From Liolophura sinensis (Eukaryota; Mollusca; Polyplacophora; Chitonida; Chitonidae), in NCBI RefSeq assembly GCF_032854445.1, contig NC_088295.1, positions 22,183,385 through 22,247,384 on the forward strand: a stretch of DNA of 64,000 nucleotides. Reading direction: 5' to 3'. Shown here one piece after another: positions 47,150 to 59,000 of the stretch; within the stretch, counting starts at the first letter, position 1; the number at the start of each line of letters is the position of its first letter. Made by a program: the position numbers and the translations under genes. The notes under the pieces were generated by a model. That model searched no databases. It was not told the DNA's origin and saw only the letters and a program-made list of their open reading frames with translations.

Positions 47150-47740
47150 TTGCACAGTGCTAGCACGCTGTATACCTCAGCCACAATGGCCCCCCCCACC
47201 ACCACTAGTATCATTGCCGTGCTGGCATGCTATCCACCTCAACCACAGTGGCCATCCACTACCACTAGTATCGGCGCCATGCTGGCATGCTATCCACCAC
47301 AGCCCCCACTACCACTAGTATCATTGCCATGCTGGCTCGCTATCTGCCTCAGCCAAAGGCCTCCCCACCCCCACTAGTATCAGCACTGTGCTGGCACCCT
47401 ATCCAGCTCAGCCATAGAGCCTCCCACTACCACTCATATCAGTGCCATGCTGGTACACTATCCAGCTCAGCCACAGAGGCCCTCCACTATCATTTGTATC
47501 AGCGACATGTTGACAAGCCATCCATCTCAGCCCCAGAGGCCCCCCTCCCACTACCACTAGTATCGGCGCCATGCTGGCACACTATCCACCTCAGCCACAG
47601 ACCCTCCCCCCACCTCCACTAGTATCAGCGCCATGCTGGCACGCTATCCATGTCCGCCACATAGCTCCCCACCCCACCCCCATCACTAGTATCATCACCT
47701 TGTTGGCACACTAACTGCCTCAGCCACTACCATTAGTATC
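47150..47740. repeat. ~60-bp minisatellite, about 10 copies
   Basis: Units contain GCCATGCTGGCACACTATCC, ACCTCAGCCACAGAGGCCC, and CCCACTACCACTAGTATCA, with unit lengths from about 50 to 63. They are GC-richer than anything nearby. ORFs here on the plus strand are translated repeats. Confidence 0.85.
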
Positions 47741-48219
47741 CTGGCAATATGCAGAGATCAACAAACTCAAGACTCAAGTTGACATGGTAAGATTTATTTG
47801 AAGAAATTATCCACAAATCCTGAATCACACAGTCTTAACTTTGTCTATATACAAAACCATTATCGGAACATATACACCTGCTGTGCCATATTATCAGCCT
47901 TATATTTGTATATTGTTAATAATCATTTGATATATCCTGAGAGATGCGTACATCCAGTCAGTTCACTCGAAGAACCAGCTAAAAATCTCAGACAATCAAC
48001 AGAAATCGTAGAATTCCATCACAACATTATGTACATAGTAACAATAAACAATGTTTTGACATTCTGTGTATGGAATAGACACCATCGAAACTCTCAATTC
48101 ATTCACACAATACCAGAACGTCGTTCCTATCACTCAACGATTGACAAATGTACAACACAATTCATTTACAACACTGATATGGTGGATTCAACAGTCTACT
48201 ACTTCCAAATATCCAGACA

Positions 48220-48242
48220 ATGTGTATGTATGTATGTATGTA

Positions 48243-48273
<31 letters not shown>

Positions 48274-48285
48274 GTATATATTAAC
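48220..48285. repeat. (TATG)n/(TA)n microsatellite
   Basis: TATGTATGTATG is followed by a TA run interrupted by CATATATATA and GTATATA. Exact length is uncertain. Confidence 0.85.
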
Positions 48286-49455
48286 ATGTATAGTACAAGT
48301 CTGTACAGAAATTGACCACAATGTTCCTGGTTTCATCACTGCACATTGGAGAGGGCAGACTGGGCACTGGGCAACCAGCAGTTACTATTATAGTGAGTCT
48401 GGAATGGTATGTAGAGTAAAAAACATTCATGGCAGTATAAATTTTATCCTTCATTAATCAGTAGGCTACATGTGCATTTTGTTAACCTAACCATAATCAT
48501 TATTCTGTTTTTGCAATAATTTAATTTGTCAACAAACAAGAAATATCATGACCTGTAAATTTTAAATCCTTTTAAATAGTCACTTATAGTTTAATGATAG
48601 TAGAAGAAGAAAAGATAACGATATCAGTTGTTGTACCACGGTTTTCATAAATTCATTTGCCGAATTAATTTTTTCCTCTGGCACTGACTCCCTATGCTTT
48701 AATACTCACATACATGCCAGTTCACAGCAACAATACTATCAAAAACATTTGACATCAAAATAAATACCCAAGGCATTGTGCATGTGATTGTATACAATTT
48801 TCAAATGTTTACTTTAACACTGCCTTCTAGCAGTGAACTGTAAACTGTAAGCTGAGCTAATAGGTTGAACATTTATTTACCTATGGTAACTACATGTATT
48901 TTCAAAATCAAGAAGGTTTACTAGTTTGAACACAAGGCTTTACAGATGACATGATGAAATGAAGGTTTATGTAGGAGTTTATGTAGGAGTCTTATGTTAG
49001 GAGTTTTCTATCCTTGGCAAAAACCCATCTGGACTTCTAAGATAGACAAAGTGGTGAATACATCAGCCAATGCAACACTGACTACATTAACATTGTGGTC
49101 AGCCAATCCATACATGTGTTACATGGACTTGCCATGACAGGTCAGAGATTGGCTCTGGGAAAGACTGCCTGCTCACATGCCCTACACAGACAGCCAATGG
49201 GGTACCTTTTCCCTTGCAATGGCGACTCAGGTCCAAGCTGGAGGATTCACTGTTGTTCTGTTGTAATCCACTAGTACTACGTTACCAGTTTGCCCACAAT
49301 ATATCATCGCAAAGACAGGGATGAACAACAGACTACACAGCTTTGATCCGAATTACTTCAGGTGGGAAAGGTTCCTCCTTTGTGCGGCTGAGGTCACCCT
49401 GGGCCACGGGAAAGATGTACTCCTGCTTATTTACAGATCTATTCTACAGGCTTAT

Positions 49456-50157
49456 TTAGGAGTTGTCATTTAAATCACCATAGCGCTCTAAAACACTTGT
49501 TACATAACCAGCCATGTCAACTTCTTCATGTTCATATTTTACAATAAAGGGATGTTCTAGCAACTGAATGTAGTTGGCTCTCTTCTCCACTTCTTTCGTC
49601 AACCTTTTTAAGAAAAATATAAGATAAACACAGTGAAAAAAATATTCATTCAGTTACAAGTTTTCTATCATTTTTATTCTTAGCTTATCCATACACTGGG
49701 ATGGAGTTCATTAAGAACTAGCTGTGTCACATACATATTTTGTGTGCCTCCAATATTCTGTAACGTATCTCTACAAAATTTCACAGGTTAGTCAAAATTC
49801 ATGTGAAGCTCTGAGCTACAAAACTACATGTTCAACAGTGAGGAGTACTGTACGACAAGCTGAAAAATGGAAATGATGTGTTTTGGATCTAGAGAAAATA
49901 TCTTACTTATATGATATATTTATATTCATTAACTTCATCACATATTAGGATAAATGTAACTGATACAATGTTTGCTACAATTAACTCTCTCAACTTTTAA
50001 ACACACTCGAAACTTACGTTTGTACAATGAAATCCTCAAACTCTGTAGAGAATGTGTCTGGTGGCAATCGGGGTGGGGCCTCATTTACCACTTGTTTTAA
50101 CTGTTCAAAAGGAGTCTTCCATGAGCTATATGGGAATTTCCCTGTGGCCATTTCAAC
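49456..50157 (-). CDS. Kinase gene last two exons (C-lobe end and C-terminal tail)
   Basis: Exon 50157-50018 reads [20 protein letters not shown] then [20 protein letters not shown]. Exon 49603-49456 reads [20 protein letters not shown] and ends [10 protein letters not shown] and TAA. Subdomain XI usually contains an S-K-E-R-P type motif; here it is E-K-R-A-N, keeping the structurally important arginine but not the proline. The C-terminal segment matches the position of the DVD docking region of MKKs. Confidence 0.9.
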
Positions 50158-53021
50158 CTAAAACACAAACATCATCAATTCATAAATGTACCAAAATGAT
50201 TTTTGAAAATGTTACTTGTGTGACAGAGATGTGAGATAGAACAAATTATCTCATTATTAACCTTTTAGAGCTGTATAATATTAGACATTTAAATACAAAG
50301 AAATGGACAAAAGAACTTGTGATTTCACAGCAATATCTGTAAAGAATGGGTATGACACAGAACTGTTTTCTGTAAACTCTTAAGAAAAACATGATCACGA
50401 ATTTCAAAACCCCAGAATGCATGAAAGCGTCTCTGTCATAATTAGACCATGAGTCTTTTCTACCAGTTCTGGTGACTCACAGAAGAGGAACAGTCCAAAG
50501 CAGTTGATGATACTGACCATAGTTATGCCTAAACTCCACACATCTGAGCGGATATCATAACCTCTCTGTCCACTTGCTGGATTGATTCTCTCTGGCTGAA
50601 AGTGGAAAAGCAGAAACTAAAACAATGGGAAAGACAAGAGCATTCAAGGACATACAACTGATTGCAGTCCACAAAAAAATAACCATCCCAAATTCCAACA
50701 AATGTGCGCATAAAAATCTTAACATTTAACATTGTTTAAGCCATCATCAGAGTATGTCTGGATAACTTGCGACACAGCTAATTTGGTCATCAATAGCAGA
50801 GACATCTGATTTATATGTTACTCAGTAAACTTCTGTTTGTCAATATGTGATGATACTTACTGCCATGTACGGTTTACAGCCAGCATCTATTGTCTTGGCA
50901 ACAGAGTCCACTAAATATCCACTGATCCCAAAATCGCAGATCTTCACTTCTCCCCTCTTATTGATTAATATATTAGATGGCTTCACATCCCTGTGTATAA
51001 CTTTGAGTTCAGACTGTAGATAATGTAAGGCTTTCACAACCTGCAATTAATCCAAAAACAACAGGAAAAACAATCAGTCAGCAACACTTTCGCTCAGGAG
51101 ACATTTACTGACAACAGTGATGAGGTGAAGGTTGGTGGGTTTTCTACTGTTTGTCTCAGTGGGTGTACCAATTATTCAAAAGAAGTTTAACATGAAAAAT
51201 GCTTACAGAAAAGGCGATTTTCCCCAAGATTTTCTCTGGAATGGATGACCCATCTCCTCCTTCGTAGATTTTTTTGTAGAACTTGTCTAGTGATGTGTCC
51301 ATAACTTCCATGCAGATCCACACATCTCCCTGAAACATTCAACAACCCAGAGGCATAAGGGTGAGCTCTTCCATCAATTAAATGAACTGGTTAAACTATA
51401 AACAAAATATGCAAATTTCTAGTCTAAACAAGTATCAAATGTCAAACTGTGAAGTAGTCACGTTTTGATCACATGTATACAATGTACTATCAGTAATCAC
51501 AGGAAATTCATTTTCATCACAGAACAAAACAAAATTCTAGAACCTCCAGATATGCCTGTTGGGATGAATTTTCAAAGCTTTAAGGCCAGTAGGTAAATAA
51601 GGACATCAAGACTAAAAGTTCTATGTGAAGTGATGTAGTGTCAATGATATTAACAGGCAATACATTATGAAAAGGGCCATAACTCTGTAAAGTCTTTGTT
51701 GTCATGATCTAATTTCAACAGACTACTGATCAGCAGTTGGTACTTAAGCAGCACTCAAGTTAAAAGCTCTAAGTAAAGCAGTTCTGTACATATCGTGTTA
51801 CTAAACGCTGAAACATTTCAGGATGACAACACCTTACTATTATGGTAAGCATATAAAAATATAATTTTATTTATATCAAGAATATTTTATTTTACCCTAA
51901 TTCCTCAATCTTTTCCCATATTAAAGAGCTACTTTCAGTGCAATTTATTTCACCTTCTTAATTTGATTTTGGAGACTAAACTACACCGGTTGGATTGGCC
52001 AATTTAGGGCTTCACAAAAAGTATAATTTTATCAGTCTTCATAGAATAATGACCTAAGAATTTGCATGAATAAACACCTTGCCAACAATTAAAAAAATTA
52101 TAGCAATTCAACAGAACTTTGGAGACAAAAGAAAACAAAAAAAGGAAGTGCTACCTCTCTGAACAAGGCGCCGTAAAAGCGCACCATGTATGGACATTGC
52201 CCCGTTCTCATGGACACATCAAGGTCCATCAGTAACCTCTTCTGTTCCTCACTGTTCACTGTGGCTGTGATTCTCTAAAATGCAATAAACACATACCCCT
52301 AATTTCAATGCTGCATCATGGAAGATTCATTCATCTGTTATAACAGCAAGTTATCCAATGGCAAAACATAGTCACAACGGAAGTGGTGACAAATTATCAT
52401 GAAGAGAAAATAAATAAGACATTATTATTTCCCCAATTCCTCTTTTTGCATTTACATTGATTTAAGGTCTAGTGCAGACAAATTAGGTGACCTGGCTTGT
52501 ACATGTAACACTTTATGGACAAATCCTTACAAGCAACATTTTGTATTGTATTGTTTTTCGTCTATAAGTTCACATGAATACATCCAATACAGTTGGTAAA
52601 CTGGAGCCTACCTTAACAGCTAGAATTGTGTTACTGGGTCTGTGCTGCACTTTCTCCACCACTCCATAGGCTCCCCTCCCTAACACACATAATGTCTTTA
52701 AGTCATTTGCCTCACAGTCAAATGTCTGACCATCCACAACTATGGTGGCTCTTGAGTCCATGCCGGGGCGTGGAGGTCTGTTAGAAAAATGTACGTATTA
52801 CTTCACTGACAGTCAGGTACACAAGCAAGTAATTAAGCAAACTTGTCAATCAGATGTATGTAATGCTGAAGAAAATTTGTCTTTTACAGACAAAAACAGA
52901 TGAAGTCACTATCCACCAACAAATTGACATAGTCTTTAAGCTGAGTTTTAATACACACTATATTTTCTATTGTGTAATTCATCAGCAATTCCTCTGACAA
53001 CAACATTTACGTATGTTTATA

Positions 53022-53077
<56 letters not shown>

Positions 53078-56000
53078 GTGTATATAAATACATATAATAA
53101 ACCTGTTCCGGCTTGCATTCAGAATTTTAATGAATCAATGACCCGGCCAATTTGCCTTATATTTATGAATAAGATGAACTAGGGCTTGTCGGTGTGCAAG
53201 AAATGTCACACCTTTACCTGTTATTTACTGTAAGTACATACACTCAAGACTGTGTTTCTAAATATAGCCAATATGAACTATATATAAAATACATCTGTGT
53301 TCGTCATGATGTTAAAAATAGTAATTAACACATCTCTCTGTCACCTCCAATGTGGTCTGCTGTGACATGGTAACACATAGTAATGTGTAATGTACATGTA
53401 CATCATTTATTATCTGAAATTCCTTCTATTAGCTGACCCCAAAAGTAAAATGATTGGCTTTGGCTCCTATGGTCAAAGTTTTGATGCTTTCAAGGTTATG
53501 ACTTTGAACATCAGCTGATAAGTTGAAAATTCTCATCTCTGTGATGAGTTGAGATCAGAACTCCACCTTACAACAAACACAGCCAACTGTGTTGCAACAA
53601 ATGCTGCACTGCTCTGCCTGATATCACAAAATGCCAGAGTTAACTTAAAAAAAAAGAAAAATTAAACATTCTGACGAGTGCAATGTTTTCCAAATCACTT
53701 GAATTATCATGAAGAGGCAAAGGCACTTTTGTGTAATTTCAAAATATCAATATCTTGTGACTGGATAATTCAAAACTCAAAAATTTTTCCCAATTATATG
53801 ATGGCAGTCAGTTTCATGGGTAGAGGAAACCAACCTCTGCAAGTTACTAACAAACTTTCCCACATGTCTCATGTAGATATTCACACCATAATGATGTGAG
53901 GCAAGTGGTCTTCAATGGGCATTACACTGTGTAAATGGCCACATGAAAGTCTCTGATCACTTGTCGTCACCAATGCCCTATGTACAGTGATCTTTGATCT
54001 ACAAATTCCCAGCACCTTGTGTGTTCTAGTGACTAGTGAGAGGTCAGCAGGAGTAGAGATACTTACACAGGACTGGCTGGTGGGACATCTCTCAGATTGA
54101 ATGGTGTAGGCCGCTTCCTGGGAGTACCTGCTGCAAGAAAACATATAACACATCAGTTAATCAACAAAAACAAAAAATAACACTACACAATGATAACACT
54201 GATGGAACCAATACACATTGGCACATTTCAGTGACATTTTCTAGACGATGTTGATCAAGGGAACTGTAAAAAGTCTACTAAATATAAATACAGCACCTTC
54301 ACTGTTCTTTTAGAAATATACAAGCTTTCTAAACAAACGTAATTTCCCTTCAACATGTTAGGTGAATGTACATGTATGATGTGTATACTAGTATACATCT
54401 GTCTGAATATACACTCAAAATCAACCATTACATCTAAAATACTAATTGTGTCTTTTAGTTTACCTATATGTAATACTGATACAAACATGCCACTTCTTTG
54501 ACAGATGCAATGAAGAAAAAATTCCTGTAGAAAAAAATAATGTACATATACAATTATTTTGACCTGTCCCAAAGTTCATGTTGGTTCAAACATGGGTCAG
54601 ATCATCACCCATGATATTGAACATACTTAATTTTTGATATTTTTTTCCCAATGCTGATACCTGTCTATAAAGAGATCTGTTCATTAGCTATAATGGATAA
54701 CCCAATAAAGTAGGAGAATAAAAACAGAACTAATGTATTTACTAATCTATTTCTGAGCTAAAGTACTATCAGCTATATAACACTGTTCACAGATTTTCAG
54801 TCACTTAAGAATGAAGCCTATTTCCAGAGTCAACATGTGTTGACTTAGCATTCCACTGTCTGGTTAACCCAGGCAACATCATACATCACAAACCCTTAGA
54901 CACATGTGTATGCTCCACATGAACAAGAAATAAGCAAACATATCATTAATAGCTTTACCAGGCATAGCTGCTTCCTCTGCTGTGTTAGAGGAGGAGGTAG
55001 AGTGGGACAAGCAGGTCAGCAAGCCTTATGGATGGACAACCGCCCCCATAGTCACACCCACACAGCCTACAGCTTTGGGGGCACATTCATGATCCTGGGA
55101 ACAGTATATCCTCAGGCCCCATTCTAAATGTCTGGCAAAATGAGTCTCTCACCAGCACCCACAGTTCTACACATACAATAGCTGCTAATGAGGAAATCCA
55201 AACAGTGAGGCTTCAATAAACACTCACTCTGCAGTAATTCTCACAGCATATGAATAACAGCCTAGTATATAATATCTCATTAATCTAATTATAGATGCAT
55301 ATTTTTAATATTCTGAGAAAATCTTGACACCTACATGTACATGTACCCTTATTTGTATAATGTTTCTATAAAATGCTCAAATTGGGATATACATAAGTCT
55401 ATATATTACGCTTTTATTCAAAATGTAGTTATTTTACTCTGTAAAATCACCAAAAGATTCAGGAATACACAGAAAAGGTTTATGGCATGATATTTCCATG
55501 AACATTACACTAATCTAGGCCTTTCAATGCTATCTAGATCTACATGTTTGTTCACGGATGCATAATATATCTGTTCTCAGCTTTATACTTATAGCTGAGG
55601 TTATTTTCGTCACCACTGAAGATATTCCCTATTTAACACAAAATATACATGTATGTATGTATCTTTTTGATAGGTGAGGAGGGAGATGCAAGTAAAATCT
55701 GAGTTAGACATTTAGTATACACATTAGCATTCTGGGCAGGTACATTTTTTTACAGTTTGCTTCCAGTGATGTGCATGCGAATCTGACTGTCTGCACCCAG
55801 TATAAAGCACATGTTCATGCACCTCCAGACTTTAGCCCTACCCCCCTACACAAAGACCTATATATACAGCTGTGCCTATCTTATCTGACTTAGGCGCCAG
55901 CATTGAGAATTATGAACTTGCTGGACTTTTAACTGACCCACTCATTCAGGGCTTAAATTTACATCTGAATAGAAATGAGCTAGGAAAGTCCCTCAAGCAT

Positions 56001-59000
56001 GCCTTAAGTATGGGCATAGTAGGCTGACCTCACTGAAGGCTACACATGTAGGTACTGGCCTCAGGCTATACACTACATGTACATATGTAGTATGTATGTA
56101 CATATGATCAGAGACCAGTGCCAGGTCAACTTCAGGTCTGCTGGGGTTATAACACAAGTAGCCCTCTGTGTGTGTCCCATGTCATGGCAACTATTAACAT
56201 CATTCAGTTCAGTCCCAATACTAAGTGCACAGCATGTAACAGGAGAAGTGGCTACTACACTATCCTCATAGTCAAGATCAGAGATACTTGCTGGAGGAAA
56301 GCTTAGATTACTTGTTTTCTTGTACAAAACTACATTCACTGCAGTCAAACTTTGGAAACTACTCCATGAATAAAATTCTTGAGAGAGTGGCTTCTCATGC
56401 CCTTAATCCTTGTATAGTTTACCCCTTAACAGTAACCTGTTTCCTGTCACAGAATATGTACACGGTGAAACAGTAGAAAACAGACATCCTCACATTATTA
56501 TCTCAGTGGAACTATCAAAAAAATCTAATCTAAAACAGGTTTGTTAACTGTACAGCACACATGTGTTTTCTTTACATTTTCTTCAAAATTCATATCAACT
56601 GCAGCCAAACGTTCAGCCAAACGTTCATCCCAGTATATGTAAAGCAGAACCTATAATATACATGTATGATATATCCTGAAAAAGGGTTACATGGCAGACT
56701 GACTGTGACCAGAACATTTCTTTCACTGAATCAACAAACATGTATGTGCATGCTGACAGTTCAACTGGCTTAATTATGCCACATCCTTTAATAACATCAA
56801 AAACATGCCACAAATTATGTGCATGTACACTAAACGTACAAAACAGGTTCAAACCAGCCGCTGATAAAGGATGTTTCCTTGTCCTGATTCCAGTGAACCG
56901 ATATCAGTAAAGATGTTGTGTAACAATGTGTCCACCACACCCATTCAGCAAGGGCAAACTGTGCTCAGGAATGCCCAACCAGTACAGAACTTATCCCCCA
57001 GCCCTGCCCAGACATTTGACCTCAAATTACAGCTGGAATGATCTATAGAAACCAACAAACATCCGGTCCTTTTTCCCCACGTGGTCACCACTGATCAAAC
57101 ACAAACCTGGCCATAAAATAGGTGGCAGAAAAGTGTACTGGGTAACAGCTCCACTAAAGAGGTCACAATCTGGATAACTTAAGAGGCAAGATCTTTAATA
57201 GGTCAAAAGAGAACACAAGGTACAATGAACGCTGCCTCTACCTGTCCACACTCACACCTGTAAACACTCACATTCATATCTATTTTCATACTTAATGTGT
57301 AACAAAGTAGTGAAAACTAAAATATAAAAATAATCTCACAAAGAACTGTACACTTTAGATTTGATTTGTCCTTATTTCCTTTGTATGTCGTCAGCCAAGG
57401 CTTCAGTTATCAATATGTACACCTTAACAGATCTGTACTACTGGGTAATATGTGAAACATACATGGTGACTATAAAAATACAACAAATACTGTACATGGA
57501 TACCATGCAGTATGGTTTATGGTGATAAGGAACTTCCATCATGCACCATACATGAGCTTTAACATATACATGTAATGTACATTCATGTACATGGATACCA
57601 TGCATTATGGTTTATAGTGACAATGAACAGGTTCTACACAAGTAGTGTAACTCTGAAAAGTGAAAGTTTCATTTTGACTCAATATTTCAGCATTTTATTA
57701 TGCCATCATCATGAGTAACATAAAATGGGCAGCAACGACATATTAATAGGGCTAGGAAGTATAGGCTTAACATATCTGAACACACACTTATCAGTAAAAT
57801 CATAGCGTATTTGTAGTGCACAGTTCACATAAGACATAGAAGCAAAAACAATAATAGAATCAATGGTCTAAACAGGGTATGAAAATCCATGGTGATAGAC
57901 ACATGTAGAAAGAAAACAAAATAAATTAGATCAGTTAACCTGACTTGGTAAACATGACTTAATATGGCTGTTTCAAAACAGGACAAGTACAGGAATTAAG
58001 CAAGAAAAAAAGACAGGAAAATGGGAGGTGGGGGCTGAGTGAAATAACACAAGTTCTTTAGATGCTTTTAACTCATGAATCAGGTTAGGCCAGGTTCTGA
58101 ATTGTGGCAATGAACATGTACTGTTTTGTGGCAATGAATATGGCTAGTATTGAGACAATGATCATGAACTGTACAGTGACAATGAACAAGTACTGTACTG
58201 TGGCAATGAACATGACTTGTATTGTGACCATGAACAGGTACCGTTTTGTGGCAATGAATATGACCTGTATGGTGAAAATGAACATGTACTATATGGTGAC
58301 AATGAACAAGTACTGTACTGTGGCAATGAACATGACTTGTATTGTGACCATGAACAGGTACCGTTTTGTGGCAATGAATATGACCTGTATGGTGAAAATG
58401 AACATGTACTGTATGGTGAAAATGGGCATGTACTGTATTGTGGTGACGATCATGGACCGTATGGTGACAAAGAACATGTACTGTATAGTGAAAATGATCA
58501 TGTACTGTTTTGTGGCAATGAATATGTACTGGTTTGTGGCAATGAGCATGTACTGTATTGTGGCAATAATCATGAACTGTACGGTGACAAAGAAAAATGT
58601 ACTGTATAGGGACAATGAACATGTACTGTTTTTAGACAATGAACATATACTATATTGTGGCAATGAACATGTACTGTATTGTAGCAATGAACATGTACTG
58701 TATAGTGGCTATTAACATGTACTGTATGGTGACAATGAACATGTACTCTACAGTGACAACAAAATACACAAGATATATACCATGTTAACTAAGTTGTATC
58801 ATCACTTAAACTTTGCAAAAAATATTTATTATATAGTATATGTAACATCATGATAAATGTACTGAATAGTTTTACAAATAGTTTACTTGCCTGTTGATTC
58901 CATGGTGTGTATCATGTGAAACCTGCTAGTAATAAATTGACAGCTCATAATAGAGGACGCTCACGCTAGTGCATAGTGAATCTATCATGAGGACATGTAG

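Larger units (their letters stand above)
44960..49455. other. Tail-to-tail spacer between gene B and the kinase gene
   Basis: No gene is supported. It should contain both 3'UTRs. It holds SINE copies (46330-46655 and 46875-46940), a ~60-bp minisatellite (47150-47740), and a TATG/TA microsatellite (48220-48285). TTTATTTG at about 47792 (AATAAA on the minus strand) could end a long kinase transcript. The 219-aa frame at 47.8-48.5 kb has no protein-like features beyond length and crosses the microsatellite. Confidence 0.5.

Noticed and set aside
47798-48457. 219-aa plus-strand ORF
   Set aside because: It runs through the TATG/TA microsatellite (VCMYVCIYIYIYTYI) and has no recognisable domain or splice context.
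58080-58715. ORFs of 130-203 codons on both strands
   Set aside because: They are translations of the 24-bp minisatellite, all with 8-residue periodicity, inside the kinase gene's first intron.
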